Assembly (NCBI RefSeq): GCF_002362315.1
Contig: NZ_MTZV01000002.1
Coordinates: forward strand, 62,001-126,000
Source of the DNA: Paraburkholderia acidicola
Lineage (GTDB): Bacteria; Pseudomonadota; Gammaproteobacteria; Burkholderiales; Burkholderiaceae
DNA: 64,000 nucleotides
Reading direction: 5' to 3'
A program made the position numbers and the translations under genes. The notes below the pieces were generated by a model that saw only the letters and a list, made by a program, of their open reading frames with translations, searched no databases and was not told where the DNA came from. Shown piece by piece: positions 31,428 through 46,141 of this stretch (its first letter is position 1; every line of letters begins with the position of its first letter).

Positions 31428-31811
31428 ATGAAAACCCCTTTCCCCCTGTTCCATCGCGGCCGGATCGCGATCGCACTGTCGCTGGTTGCCGGTAGCGTCG
31501 CGCTGGCCGGCTGCGCACTGGAACCGCTCGGCCCTGCACCGATCTACAGCCGGCTGCCCGCCAGCCAGTCGGGCGTACCCGACGGTACGCGCCCGCTGAC
31601 CGAACAGGAACGCCAGCGCTACGATGCGATCGACCGCCAGGTCATGGCCGAGCAAAACCAGGCGATCGCCGCCGAAGCCGCCGCTCAGGCATGGGCACAG
31701 TATTACAGTCCGCCGGTTACGATCTCCGGCGGCTACTACGGCGGATGGGGCCGTGGCTGGGGCGGCGGAATCGGCTATGGCTATGCGCCGGGCTGGGGAT
31801 GGGGCTGGTAG
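31428..31811 (+). CDS. Small lipoprotein with Gly/Trp/Tyr-rich C-terminus
   Basis: A 127-residue predicted lipoprotein. The signal peptide ends VALAGC with the lipidated Cys at 29. A soluble central stretch contains TEQERQRYDAIDRQ. The last 25 residues are almost only Gly, Trp and Tyr. I do not recognise a family. The start ATG has GGAG 6 bases upstream; a Met four codons earlier lacks this. It stands alone between hslO and a strong terminator. Confidence 0.8.
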   Translation: MKTPFPLFHRGRIAIALSLVAGSVALAGCALEPLGPAPIYSRLPASQSGVPDGTRPLTEQERQRYDAIDRQVMAEQNQAIAAEAAAQAWAQYYSPPVTISGGYYGGWGRGWGGGIGYGYAPGWGWGW

Positions 31812-31834
31812 CCATCGCAGTCAGGAGCACCAAC

Positions 31835-31866
31835 AAAAAAGGCGCGATCAATATCGCGCCTTTTTT
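31835..31866. terminator. Bidirectional rho-independent terminator
   Basis: A 14-bp perfect stem with GGCGCGAT at its top and six A and six T at its base, loop of 4. It lies between the convergent lipoprotein gene and ftsB and can end transcripts from both strands. Confidence 0.95.
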
Positions 31867-31908
31867 ACAGATCTCTTCAATCCTTCCGCCATTCGCCGGA
31901 TAACCGCA

Positions 31909-32352
31909 TCAACGCTGCGCCACCGCCTTCGTATCCTTGCCGGTCTTCTTGCCCGCGTGCTTGCGGTCCGGCTTCGCGCGTGACTCCGGGTTCGGGACCA
32001 CACGTACCGGTGCCGCCGACATCACCCCACGTGTCGACGTATTCGCCGCCGCCGTGCTTGCCGCTGCATTCGCTGCAGCGTTCGGCGACACGAACTGCAC
32101 GAACACTTCGCTGTCCTTCACCATGCCCATCTCGTAGCGCGCACGCTCCTCGACAGCAGCCGTGCCGCTCTGCAGATCCTGCACTTCACCTTCGATCCGC
32201 TCGTTACGCAGCTTCGCATCCGCGTTCTTTTTCTGCTGTCCGTCGAGCTGCTGCTGCAGTTCGTGAACGCGCAGCCAGCCGCCATGTCCCCACCAGAGCG
32301 GGAACTGGATCAGCGCCAGCAAGACGATCAGAACGACAGTGACGAGCCGCAT
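31909..32352 (-). CDS. ftsB: Cell division protein FtsB
   Basis: A 147-residue FtsB. A membrane helix (about 3-20) is followed by the motif-bearing coiled coil (about 30-75) and a short globular part. FtsB joins FtsL and FtsQ in the divisome. The last 45 residues are an Ala/Lys-rich extension not found in the 103-residue Escherichia coli protein. It follows eno by 89 bases, the usual order. The ATG has no clear purine-rich ribosome site (the ten bases before it are mostly pyrimidine), which is odd but the start is the conserved one. Confidence 0.92.
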   Translation of the reverse strand: MRLVTVVLIVLLALIQFPLWWGHGGWLRVHELQQQLDGQQKKNADAKLRNERIEGEVQDLQSGTAAVEERARYEMGMVKDSEVFVQFVSPNAAANAAASTAAANTSTRGVMSAAPVRVVPNPESRAKPDRKHAGKKTGKDTKAVAQR

Positions 32353-32376
32353 GAAAAAGAGAGCGCAGATAATACG

Positions 32377-32405
32377 CGCCGCCCTGCGCTATACGCAGGG
32401 CGGCG
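32377..32405. repeat. Perfect hairpin between eno and ftsB
   Basis: Twelve-base arms CGCCGCCCTGCG and complement with a 5-base loop. On the minus strand it is 36 bases past the eno stop and 25 bases before the ftsB ATG, with CTCTTTTT only 15 bases further. It may weaken transcription into ftsB or protect the eno 3' end. Confidence 0.6.
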
Positions 32406-32441
32406 GGTTGAAACTGGAACGATGGATGGCGGCTGCAATGC

Positions 32442-33791
<1,350 letters not shown>

Positions 33792-33873
33792 TCAGACGCT
33801 GCCGGGGGTCATCGGTTTCATTCACGCGTCGCAGCCGGCTGCGCGACGCGTTGCTTGTATTTTCAATCGTCTG

Positions 33874-37300
<3,427 letters not shown>

Positions 37301-37371
37301 CTGCGGGTGTCTCCGTGGTGAATCCCGATCCCGATGTATCCGGCTTTGTGTGACAAAACACCGTAGCGGCT

Positions 37372-39897
37372 TCAGCGATCCATCCAGTAGCGCCGATGCG
37401 TGTCCCGATACCGTTCGAGCGACAGCGTCGTACCGAGCGCCTCGATCCGCACGGCACCGTCCGTATCGCTACGCGTAAGTTCGATCTGGCGTGCCTCGTA
37501 ACGCGCAAACACACCCGGATGCGGATGGCGAAAACGGTTGCGATAGCCTACCTGAAATATGGCGATCAGCGGATCGATCGTGTCGAGGAACGGCTCGGTC
37601 GATGAGGTCCGGCTACCGTGATGCGGTACCAGCAGCACGTGGGCTGGCAGCGCGTCGGGATCGCGGGCGAGCAGCGTCCGTTCGACGGGTGCCTCGATAT
37701 CGGCGGCAAGCAACGCCGTGAGCGTAGCGGTCGGGCTGGCCGCATAGCCGTGGCCAGCGTGCCCAGCCCGCCCGGCGGTACGGATGCGCAGCACGCAGCA
37801 CTGATCGTTCGGGTTCGCTCGCAACCGCCGCTCATCGGGCCACAGGATTGTGAAATCGACACCATCCCATTGCCAGTGCTGCCCGGCCGCACACTGCACA
37901 CGCTCGGCGCCGACCTTGCGCGCCTGCGCCCACAACGCATGCCGCTGCGGCAATGACGCGAGCAGTTGCCGGACCTCGATGCCGTCAAGCACCGCCGGTG
38001 CGCCGCCCGCATGATCGGAATCCTCATGGCTGACCATAAGCGCATCGAGTGTCGTGACGCCCTGCGCCTGCAAAAACGGCACGACCACACGCTCGCCCGC
38101 ATGCGTCGATTCCGGCCCGGGGCCCGCATCGAACAGCAGTGCGTGATGGGCGGTCTCGACCAGCACCGAATTGCCCTGACCGATATCGAGCGCGGTCAGC
38201 CGGAATGCGCCGTGCTGCGGACCGGGCGGCGGTGGCAACAGTAACGGCAGCCACGCGAGCGGGCCCGCCCAGCGCAATGGCCAGCCACGTGGCGCGAGAC
38301 ACCAGGCAACGCCCGCCGTCGCGCACACGAGTGCCCATGGCCCCGGTCGCGGCAGATGCCAGACCGCCCACGTGGGCGTGGCGAGCCATTGCAGTACGAC
38401 CGACTGGATGCGCAGCAAACCGTCCGCGGCCTGAAACGCCCATGCATCGAGCGGCATGGGGAGTACCGCACCCGCCAGCACGACGGGCGTCACGAGCAGG
38501 CTCATCCACGGAATCGCGAACGCGTTTGCAACGGGGCCGACCAGTGGAATCTGTGAGAACCAGTAGAGCGTGAGCGGCGCGAGAGCGATCGTGACCGCCA
38601 GCTGGATGTGTGTGCTGTCATGCACATATCGGGCAAACGCATGCGAACAGCGTCGCCATGCCCGGCGCAGCGGATGCACGGGTACGGCATCGGGCTCGTA
38701 CGGTGATCGCACACGGCGGCGTGGCCCGGACACCGCGAACAGGATCGCCGCGACCGCGCAGAACGACAGCCAGAATCCCGGCAGCAACACGGCCCATGGA
38801 TCGGTGATCAGCACGAGCCCAAGCGCCCACGCGAACACCACCGACGGCGCCAGCCTGCGTCCACCGACAAACGCCAGCGCGGCAATCGCCAGCATCCACA
38901 GCGCGCGTTGCGCCGGCACGTTGAATCCGGCCAGCGCCGCATGAAACGCGGCAAACGACGCGCCGCCCAGTGCCGCGATCTTCTGCGCCGGCACACGTAA
39001 CGGCCAGTACCGGCCGACGAATGCCGAGCGCCGCCACAGGCTGCCCGCGAACCATGCGGCAAAACCGGCCACGAGGCCGATATGCAGGCCTGAGATCGCG
39101 ATCAGATGGTTGGTGCCGGTGTTGCGCATCGAGGCCCAGTCGGCGGTGCTGACCGCGTCCTGCGCACCGATGGCCAGCGCAATGACGATGCCGCGATGCG
39201 GCGCGTCCGCGAGCACGGTATCGATGCGCGCGCGTATCGCGGCCCGCCAGCGGTTGATCGTCACGGCTACGCCCGATGCGCTTCCGGCAAGCTGCAACGC
39301 ATGCTCGGGCGCGCTGACGTAACCGGTTGCGCGGACATTGCGGGCGAGCAGCGTCGCCTCGCCATCGCGCACGCCGAAATTCGCGGTGCTGTGTGCTCGC
39401 TTGAGACGCACCGGTAAGCGCCAGCGCGAACCAGGTTCGAGCACCGGCGGCGGTGTATCGCGCGCGACCCACACCAGCTGGATCGTCTTCGGAAACCTGA
39501 CAATCGGCGCGCTCGCGGATTCGACTTCGAACAGAAACCGCGAAGCGATCTTGTCGCGCGAAGGCAGCCCCACTACGTAGCCGCTCACCTCGATATCGCG
39601 ACCTTCCCATGCAGCCGGCAACGCGACCGCCAGACGCAGTTCGGCACGCCACGCCGCATAGCCGAAGCCGCTGCACGCGGCGGCGAAAATCAACGCGCCC
39701 CACCCCGCGTGGGCCCACCGACGTGCATCAACAGACACGCGAGTGCGGCGACGCACGATCGTCCACGCATTAACCGCAACTGCGACACCACACAACCATG
39801 CGAGCGCGAGCACACACCAGCCCATCATCGAAGGTAGCGCGGCCTGTTGCTGCAAACCGATCACACCCAACACAAAACCGCACCACACTGCCCGCAC
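37372..39897 (-). CDS. comEC: DNA internalization protein ComEC/Rec2
   Basis: An 841-residue membrane protein. An N-terminal membrane region with a soluble OB-like insert (about 75-215) is followed by the Competence domain with many helices (about 230-520). The MBL-like C-terminal domain contains LDIGQGNS and VSHEDSDH. ComEC forms the inner-membrane pore for single-stranded DNA during natural transformation. The best start is GTG at 39897. No other competence gene is nearby. The MBL motif looks intact, so a nuclease role is possible. Confidence 0.93.
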   Translation of the reverse strand: MRAVWCGFVLGVIGLQQQAALPSMMGWCVLALAWLCGVAVAVNAWTIVRRRTRVSVDARRWAHAGWGALIFAAACSGFGYAAWRAELRLAVALPAAWEGRDIEVSGYVVGLPSRDKIASRFLFEVESASAPIVRFPKTIQLVWVARDTPPPVLEPGSRWRLPVRLKRAHSTANFGVRDGEATLLARNVRATGYVSAPEHALQLAGSASGVAVTINRWRAAIRARIDTVLADAPHRGIVIALAIGAQDAVSTADWASMRNTGTNHLIAISGLHIGLVAGFAAWFAGSLWRRSAFVGRYWPLRVPAQKIAALGGASFAAFHAALAGFNVPAQRALWMLAIAALAFVGGRRLAPSVVFAWALGLVLITDPWAVLLPGFWLSFCAVAAILFAVSGPRRRVRSPYEPDAVPVHPLRRAWRRCSHAFARYVHDSTHIQLAVTIALAPLTLYWFSQIPLVGPVANAFAIPWMSLLVTPVVLAGAVLPMPLDAWAFQAADGLLRIQSVVLQWLATPTWAVWHLPRPGPWALVCATAGVAWCLAPRGWPLRWAGPLAWLPLLLPPPPGPQHGAFRLTALDIGQGNSVLVETAHHALLFDAGPGPESTHAGERVVVPFLQAQGVTTLDALMVSHEDSDHAGGAPAVLDGIEVRQLLASLPQRHALWAQARKVGAERVQCAAGQHWQWDGVDFTILWPDERRLRANPNDQCCVLRIRTAGRAGHAGHGYAASPTATLTALLAADIEAPVERTLLARDPDALPAHVLLVPHHGSRTSSTEPFLDTIDPLIAIFQVGYRNRFRHPHPGVFARYEARQIELTRSDTDGAVRIEALGTTLSLERYRDTHRRYWMDR

Positions 39898-40027
39898 TCG
39901 CCCTCCTCCCCGATCACTGGCTGTGGCACCTGGGTCCAGGATTCGAGCACTCGCGCTTCACGCAAGCGAGCGCAATCGACGCGGTCTGCACCGCAAACCG
40001 CGTACGCAGGTGAACAGCTACCGCCGA

Positions 40028-40816
40028 TTATGCTGAGGAAAGTGCGAGCCGGGGCAACGCGGCATGCGCGTTAGCCGTTGTGCCTAGTGCAAGCTCGTCT
40101 TCGCTGAGGCCGCGCAGTTGCGCGAGACTCGCGCCGATGCGGGGGATCTGATCGGGTGTGTTGCGTTGCTTGTAGAGCCACGCCGGAGAGATATCCGGTG
40201 CGTCGGTTTCGACGACGAGCGCATCGAGCGGCAACTGTTCGGCGAGACGGCGGATCTGCAACGCACGTTCGAACGTCACGTTACCGCCAAAGCCGAGATG
40301 AATGCCCTGATCGATATAGGCTTGCGCCTGCTGGAAACTGCCGTTGAACGCATGCGCGATACCGTGATGAATGCCGTGCCGGCGCAGCCCTTTCAACACC
40401 TGATCCTGCGATTTACGCACATGGCAGATGGCCGGCAGATCGAACGCACGGGCCAGCTTCAGTTGTTCGTCGTAAAAGAATTGCTGGCGCGCATCGTCGA
40501 GGCCCGGCACGAAATAGTCGAGACCGATTTCACCGAGGCCGATAAAGAGCGGATCGTCGAGGCTCGCTTCGATTTCCATCCGCAGCACCTCGAGGTCCGC
40601 TTCCTGCGCGCGTGGCGTGAAGAGCGGATGGATACCGAGCGCATACGCACCGCCCGCCACGCGATGCGCGAGCGCGCGCACGGTCGCGAAGTTCTCGCGC
40701 ATCACACCGGGAATCACGATCCGCGCCACGCCCGCATCGTGCGCCGCCGCGGCGACCGCATCGCGGTCCGCGTCGAACTCGGATGCATCGAGATGGCAAT
40801 GCGTATCGATCCACAT
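40028..40816 (-). CDS. TatD family metal-dependent hydrolase
   Basis: A 262-residue TIM-barrel hydrolase. The metal motif DTHCHLD is at residues 4-10, with further ligands in GEIGLDYF, CHVRKS and ETDAPD. TatD-like proteins are metal-dependent DNases or deacylases. It lies 20 bases after lolD, probably cotranscribed, and 130 bases before comEC. Confidence 0.93.
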   Translation of the reverse strand: MWIDTHCHLDASEFDADRDAVAAAAHDAGVARIVIPGVMRENFATVRALAHRVAGGAYALGIHPLFTPRAQEADLEVLRMEIEASLDDPLFIGLGEIGLDYFVPGLDDARQQFFYDEQLKLARAFDLPAICHVRKSQDQVLKGLRRHGIHHGIAHAFNGSFQQAQAYIDQGIHLGFGGNVTFERALQIRRLAEQLPLDALVVETDAPDISPAWLYKQRNTPDQIPRIGASLAQLRGLSEDELALGTTANAHAALPRLALSSA

Positions 40817-40836
40817 GCGCGGTCGGCTCCGGAAGG

Positions 40837-41583
40837 TCAGGCAGAAACGACGGGCTCCTCGTGCAGCACGCCATCGCGCAGACGCATGATGCGGTCGCAG
40901 CGACCCGCGAGATCGGGGTCGTGCGTGACGATCACGAAGCTCGTGTTGAGCGTGTTCGAGAGTTCGAGCATCAGGTTGAACACGGTGTCCGCGGTGCCGC
41001 CGTCGAGGTTGCCGGTCGGCTCGTCGGCGAGTACGCAGGCCGGTTTCGTGACCAGCGCCCGTGCCATTGCAACGCGCTGGCGTTCGCCGCCCGACAGTTC
41101 GCCCGGCCGATGTTTCGCCCGGTTCGCAAGACCGACGCGGTCGAGCATCTCGAGCGCCTCGCGACGTGCCACCTCGGTGGTCAGACGGCGGATGCGCAGC
41201 GGCATCGCGACGTTGTCGAGCGCTGTGAATTCCGGCAGCAGATGGTGGAACTGATACACGAAGCCGAGTGCGCGATTACGCAGGTCGTTACGCTCACGCT
41301 CGGTCAGCTTCGTGAACGGCCGGCCCATCACCGAGACGTGACCGGCGCTCGGATCGTCGAGACCGCCCAGCACATGCAGCAGCGTGCTCTTGCCGGAACC
41401 CGACGCGCCGACAATCGCGAGCTTCTCGCCGCGCCGCACGCTGAGCTCGGTGTTATTGAGCACCTGCACATTCAGGCCGCCCTGCACGAACGACTTCGAA
41501 ATGCCCGTTGCTTCGAGCACGTAGGGATAATTCGCGGCATCGCCGGACATCGTATCGATCACGGAACGTTGTTTGTTATTCAT
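40837..41583 (-). CDS. lolD: Lipoprotein-releasing ABC transporter ATPase LolD
   Basis: A 248-residue ABC ATPase. Walker [10 protein letters not shown], the signature [15 protein letters not shown] and a Walker B ending in DEPTGNLD are all present. It powers release of outer-membrane lipoproteins to LolA. Starting at [12 protein letters not shown], it overlaps the lolC stop by 8 bases, which implies coupled translation. The longer open frame by 11 codons is less likely. Confidence 0.95.
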   Translation of the reverse strand: MNNKQRSVIDTMSGDAANYPYVLEATGISKSFVQGGLNVQVLNNTELSVRRGEKLAIVGASGSGKSTLLHVLGGLDDPSAGHVSVMGRPFTKLTERERNDLRNRALGFVYQFHHLLPEFTALDNVAMPLRIRRLTTEVARREALEMLDRVGLANRAKHRPGELSGGERQRVAMARALVTKPACVLADEPTGNLDGGTADTVFNLMLELSNTLNTSFVIVTHDPDLAGRCDRIMRLRDGVLHEEPVVSA

Positions 41584-42829
41584 AGCGGAGCGCCTCCGCG
41601 GGACGCACTTTCGCACCGCGCCAGCTCGGGTACAGCGTCGCGAGTGACGACATCACGAACGCGATCACACCGATACGGATGACATCGCTTGCGACCAGGT
41701 CCGACGGCAACTCGCTGATGAAATACACCGACGGCGGCAGGAACTGAACGCCGAGCAGATGCTCGATCATCGGCACCAGCCACGGAATACTCCACGCAAT
41801 CAGGCAGCCAAGCGCTACGCCAGTCGCAGTTCCGATGAAACCGATCGTCACGCCCTGCACGACGAAGATCTTCATGATCGAGCGTGGCTGCGCGCCGAGC
41901 GTACGCAGGATCGCGATGTCGGCCTGCTTGTTCGTCACTGTCATCACCAGCGACGACACCAGGTTGAACGCCGCGACCGCGATGATCAGCGTGAGAATGA
42001 CGAACATCATGCGTTTCTCGATCTGCACCGCGGAGAACCATGTCTTGTTCTGCTGGGTCCAGTCGCGGATATATAGATCGCCCGATAGCGTGCGCGCCAG
42101 TTGATGCGCGACTTCCGGCGCGCGCTGCATGTCCTTCAATCGCAATCGCACGCCGGTTGGCGCCGGCAATCGGAACAGAGCCTGCGCATCCTGGATGTTG
42201 ATCAACGCGAGCGTGCTGTCGTACTCGTAATGCCCCGATTCGAACACACCGACAACCGTGAACTGCTTCAGGCGCGGCAGCATGCCGGCAGGCGTTATCG
42301 TGCCCTCGGGCGCGACTAGCGTGATCTTGTCGCCCTTGCGCACGCCAAGGTTCGACGCAAGGTCAGCGCCGAGCACGATGCCGAAGTCGCCCGGCGTCAG
42401 TGAATCGAGCGTGCCCTGCTTCATGTCCTTGCCGATGTCCGAGACCTGCGGTTCGAGCGACGGCTCGACGCCGCGCAGCGCGACCCCGCTGACCGCATCC
42501 GAGCGCGTGAGCAGCGCCTGCGCATCGACGTACGGCGCGGCACCGATCACCTCATGGTTCAGTCGCGCTTCTTTCGCGGTGAGTTGCCAGTCCGGCATCG
42601 ATCCGGTCGGCGAAAAGATCTCGACGTGCGCGAGCACCGACAGCATCCGGTCGCGCACCTCTTTCTGGAAACCGTTCATCACCGACAGCACGACGATCAG
42701 CGCCGCCACGCCGAGTGCGATACCCGACATCGATACGAGCGCGATGAACGAGATGAAACCGTTGCCGGTCGTGCGTTTGCCGGCGCGGGTATAGCGCCAG
42801 CCAATCTGCCATTCGTAGGGAAATTTCAA
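41576..42829 (-). CDS. lolC: Lipoprotein-releasing ABC transporter permease LolC/E type
   Basis: A 417-residue MacB/FtsX-type permease. One helix at about 22-48, a large periplasmic domain (about 50-270), then three helices. Begins [15 protein letters not shown] as LolC/LolE do. It uses a TTG start with AAGGA about 6 bases upstream. Only one permease gene is present next to lolD, so the exporter may work as a homodimer (LolF-like) or the partner lies elsewhere. Overlaps lolD. Confidence 0.94.
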   Translation of the reverse strand: MKFPYEWQIGWRYTRAGKRTTGNGFISFIALVSMSGIALGVAALIVVLSVMNGFQKEVRDRMLSVLAHVEIFSPTGSMPDWQLTAKEARLNHEVIGAAPYVDAQALLTRSDAVSGVALRGVEPSLEPQVSDIGKDMKQGTLDSLTPGDFGIVLGADLASNLGVRKGDKITLVAPEGTITPAGMLPRLKQFTVVGVFESGHYEYDSTLALINIQDAQALFRLPAPTGVRLRLKDMQRAPEVAHQLARTLSGDLYIRDWTQQNKTWFSAVQIEKRMMFVILTLIIAVAAFNLVSSLVMTVTNKQADIAILRTLGAQPRSIMKIFVVQGVTIGFIGTATGVALGCLIAWSIPWLVPMIEHLLGVQFLPPSVYFISELPSDLVASDVIRIGVIAFVMSSLATLYPSWRGAKVRPAEALRYE

Positions 42830-43127
42830 GCGAATCCTTGTCTGCTGTTCTGCGGCCCATCTGCGTTCGGGCCGCGGCCCTCTGCTGCTTATGTTATCCG
42901 TGTACCGGGCCGGGGGCCCGTTACGGGCTTCCGGACCTTCGGGTAGACGGTTTCTCTCGTCGGGGTTCGTGCCACGTGAACGCCTTGACGCTTGGGTTAG
43001 CGCAAGCCCCTGATGGTTCCTCGAAAACCGCTCCGGCCGTCGTGCGGGCTTCCTTGCAGGCTCGCCGCAGCCACTGCGACCGGCTTAACCGCTGCAACCA
43101 CCAATCAACCGCGAAGTTTGCCATACA

Positions 43128-44237
43128 ATGCGCAGCATCATGCATGTTGACCGTCTTCATCTCCTCCTGCCTTTCGCGCTGCCTGCGGCCGCCGACGCTT
43201 CCACCGCCCTGTCTGGCTCCAGCCATCCCGCCCTGGCCCGGCTGGTCGCGCGGGCAAGCGAGGTCGAACGGGTCATCGGGGAAGACTTTCAGCGCACGTT
43301 GCCGCACGAGCGCTGGGTTGCGCAGCAATTCGGCGCAGTCCCCGACAAAGCGACCGCCGCCGACGAAGCCCCGCTCGCGCCTTACATGCTGCGCGCCGAC
43401 GGCGGCGATCCGGGCAGCGCGACGTGGGCCTGTGTGCAACCGGTCCATGTACGGATCGCGCATGACCACCTCGTCCTGATCGACCCCGCCTCGCTCGACC
43501 TGACCGACGACGAAGCCGCCGCATTGCTCGCCGTTGCGCGACCGCTGATCGAAGAACTCGGCGTACGCATCGAAGCGCCGAACCCGCTGCGCTGGTATCT
43601 GTCGGGCGACGGGTTCGGCACGCTGGCCGGTGCGTCGCCGCTGCGCGCGAGCGGCCGCAACATTGAAATCTGGTTGCCGCATGAAGCGCATACCGGCGCG
43701 CGCTCGCGTGCATGGATGAAGCTGCAGAACGAAGTCCAGATGGCGTGGTTCGAACATCCGGTCAACGAAGCCCGCGAAGCGCGCGGGCTGCCCGCCGTCA
43801 ATTCGATCTGGTTTCATGCGCAAGGCGCGGCGCAACCGGTAACGAGTCCGTTTGCACAGGTTCTGTCCGATGCCGCAGCAACCCGTGGGCTCGCGCTCAC
43901 CGCCCACGTCGCGGTGGATGCCGCGCCGGTTTCGCTGGCAGCGCTCAAAGCGGGCGCGCAACATGGCGCAGATGCCGCGCCGGGCACGACGCTCGTCGAA
44001 CTCGACCCGCTCTCGGCACCGTATATCGAGCAGGACTGGGCGCGCTGGAACGACGGCTTTGCCGCGCTGGAGCGCGACTGGTTCGCGCCCGCGCTGGCCG
44101 CGCTGGAAAGCGGCCAGTTGCATAAGCTTGGCATGACGCTCTGTGGCGATACCGGTTCGGTGACGCTTGCCGTACGGCGCGGCGATCTGCGCAAATTCTG
44201 GCGGCGGCGTATGTTCGCGTCGCTTTTCATCGAATGA
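43128..44237 (+). CDS. Conserved protein of unknown function (RpfE-like) upstream of recJ
   Basis: A 369-residue protein without a domain I can name with certainty. It resembles conserved Burkholderiales proteins described as RpfE-like regulatory or phosphoglycerate-mutase-like, found directly before recJ. Features: a hydrophobic N-terminus (HLLLPFALPA), a conserved-looking EIWLPHEAHTGARSR stretch near residue 190, NSIWFHAQGAA near 225, and a basic C-terminus. Start is either 43128 or 43140; neither has a ribosome site, and TACAAT just before suggests a very short leader. It ends 28 bases before recJ. Confidence 0.75.
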   Translation: MRSIMHVDRLHLLLPFALPAAADASTALSGSSHPALARLVARASEVERVIGEDFQRTLPHERWVAQQFGAVPDKATAADEAPLAPYMLRADGGDPGSATWACVQPVHVRIAHDHLVLIDPASLDLTDDEAAALLAVARPLIEELGVRIEAPNPLRWYLSGDGFGTLAGASPLRASGRNIEIWLPHEAHTGARSRAWMKLQNEVQMAWFEHPVNEAREARGLPAVNSIWFHAQGAAQPVTSPFAQVLSDAAATRGLALTAHVAVDAAPVSLAALKAGAQHGADAAPGTTLVELDPLSAPYIEQDWARWNDGFAALERDWFAPALAALESGQLHKLGMTLCGDTGSVTLAVRRGDLRKFWRRRMFASLFIE

Positions 44238-44265
44238 AGTTCCGACTGTCTCACGGCCTCGCTGC

Positions 44266-45972
44266 ATGACTCGAATCGTTACGCGCACGTGCTCTCCCGC
44301 TGACGCTGAAGTACTGACCCGCCACGGCCTGCATCCGGTGCTCGCGCGGCTCTATGCGGCGCGCGGCGTCTGCCAGCCCGACGAACTCGAAACGGGCCTT
44401 GCGCGGCTGGTGCCGCCCGCTGCGTTGCGCGGCTGTGAAGAGGCCGCCGTGCTGCTCGCCGACACGCTACAAAACCAGCGCCGCATGCTGGTCGTCGCCG
44501 ACTATGACTGCGACGGCGCGACCGCCTGCGCGGTTGCGGTGCGCGGGCTACGCATGTTCGGCGCGAAGATCGACTACCTGGTGCCGAACCGCTTCGAATA
44601 CGGCTACGGCCTCACGCCGGAGATCGTCGCGCTCGCCGCCTCGCGGCCGGCCGGCAAACCCGATCTGCTGATCACCGTCGATAACGGCATCGCGAGTGTC
44701 GACGGCGTCGAGGCGGCCAACGCACTCGGCATCGACGTACTCGTCACCGATCACCACCTGCCCGGCGACACGCTGCCCGCCGCCCGCGCGATCGTCAATC
44801 CGAACCAGCCGGGCTGCACGTTCCCGAGCAAATGCATCGCCGGCGTCGGCGTGATGTTTTACGTGCTGCTCGCGTTGCGCGCCGAACTGCGCAAGCGCGG
44901 CGCATTTGACGAAGCACAGCCCGAACCGCGTCTGGACGGCCTGCTCGATCTCGTCGCGCTCGGCACCGTCGCGGATGTCGTGAAGCTCGACGGCAACAAC
45001 CGCGTGCTGGTCGCGCAGGGGTTGCAGCGTATCCGCAAGGGCCGGATGCAGCCGGGCATCGCCGCGCTGTTTCGCGCGGCCGCGCGCGACGCGCGTAGCG
45101 CCTCCGGTTTCGACCTCGGCTTCGCGCTCGGTCCGCGGCTCAATGCGGCGGGACGGCTGTCGGACATGTCGCTTGGCATCGAATGCCTGACCACCGACGA
45201 TATCGGCCGCGCCTGGGAACTCGCGCAACAACTCGACGGCATGAACCGCGAGCGGCGCGAAATCGAGGCCGGCATGCAGCAGCAGGCGCTCGCGGATCTT
45301 TCGGCGGTGGACCCGGCGGGCGCCGCGACGATCACCCTGTTCAACCCAAGTTGGCACCAGGGCGTGATCGGGATCGTCGCGGGTCGGTTGAAAGAGAAAT
45401 TTCACCGGCCGTCGTTCACGTTCGCGCCCGCCGACGACAGCGGCGTCCTCGTCAAAGGCTCCGGCCGCTCGATCCCAGGCTTCCATCTGCGCGACGCCGT
45501 CGATCTGATATCGAAGCGCGAGCCGGGGCTGATCGTGAAGTTCGGCGGCCATGCGATGGCGGCCGGCATGACGATCGCGGCAGCAGATGTGCCGCGTTTC
45601 TCGGCGGCTTTCGAAGCGATCGGCCGCGAATGGCTCAGCGAAGACGCGCTCGCGCGCATCGTCGAAACCGACGGCGATCTCGAAGACGCGTATTTCACAC
45701 CGCAATTCGTCGCGCTGCTCGACGCGGCCGTATGGGGCCAGGGCTTTCCGGCGCCGGTTTTTTCGGGCGAGTTCGAAATCGCGTCGCAGGCGCTCGTCAA
45801 GGACAAGCATCTGAAGCTGCAGTTGCTGCGTGGCCGACAACGCTTCAATGCGATCTGGTTCAACCACACCGAGCCGCTGCCGACGCGCACGACGCTCGCC
45901 TACCGGCTGACCAGCGACATGTGGAACGGCGTGTCGCGGGTGCAACTGATCGTCGAGCACGCGGCGGGCTAA
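44266..45972 (+). CDS. recJ: Single-strand-specific exonuclease RecJ
   Basis: A 568-residue DHH-family 5'-3' single-strand exonuclease used in recombination and mismatch repair. The metal motif ADYDCDGAT is at about 78-86 and DHH in VTDHHLPGD follows, with the DHHA1 domain (GGHAMAAG) in the second half and an OB-fold C-terminal part. Start MTRIVTRTCSPADAE is chosen; 33 open codons upstream overlap the previous gene. It is 28 bases after the unknown gene. Confidence 0.96.
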   Translation: MTRIVTRTCSPADAEVLTRHGLHPVLARLYAARGVCQPDELETGLARLVPPAALRGCEEAAVLLADTLQNQRRMLVVADYDCDGATACAVAVRGLRMFGAKIDYLVPNRFEYGYGLTPEIVALAASRPAGKPDLLITVDNGIASVDGVEAANALGIDVLVTDHHLPGDTLPAARAIVNPNQPGCTFPSKCIAGVGVMFYVLLALRAELRKRGAFDEAQPEPRLDGLLDLVALGTVADVVKLDGNNRVLVAQGLQRIRKGRMQPGIAALFRAAARDARSASGFDLGFALGPRLNAAGRLSDMSLGIECLTTDDIGRAWELAQQLDGMNRERREIEAGMQQQALADLSAVDPAGAATITLFNPSWHQGVIGIVAGRLKEKFHRPSFTFAPADDSGVLVKGSGRSIPGFHLRDAVDLISKREPGLIVKFGGHAMAAGMTIAAADVPRFSAAFEAIGREWLSEDALARIVETDGDLEDAYFTPQFVALLDAAVWGQGFPAPVFSGEFEIASQALVKDKHLKLQLLRGRQRFNAIWFNHTEPLPTRTTLAYRLTSDMWNGVSRVQLIVEHAAG

Positions 45973-46097
45973 CCTGCGCTACCGCTGCGCCGCAGTGACG
46001 CGGCGATTGCGGCATACAACGCACGGCAAACCCCGAAAAAACCGCCAAACCCCGCGACAGACAGCCTCGCCGGGACGGCTGCGCGCCCCCGATGCGC

Positions 46098-46103
46098 TAT
46101 AAT
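46098..46103 (+). promoter_or_regulatory. prfB promoter -10 box
   Basis: A perfect TATAAT, 39-44 bases before the prfB ATG. The base run at the -35 position is ACGGCT, a poor match. Confidence 0.5.
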
Positions 46104-46141
46104 TTCCCCCTTTTACAGCAGCGGAAAGCAAGAAGACCGAC

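Noticed and set aside
39898..40027. Search for a tRNA because of tRNA-like GGATTCGAGC text near 39940
   Set aside because: No cloverleaf can be built around it; acceptor and anticodon stems are missing.
42921..44288. A 455-codon open frame on the minus strand
   Set aside because: Antisense of the unknown gene before recJ. The plus-strand frame has a better composition, fits the recJ context and shows conserved-looking segments.
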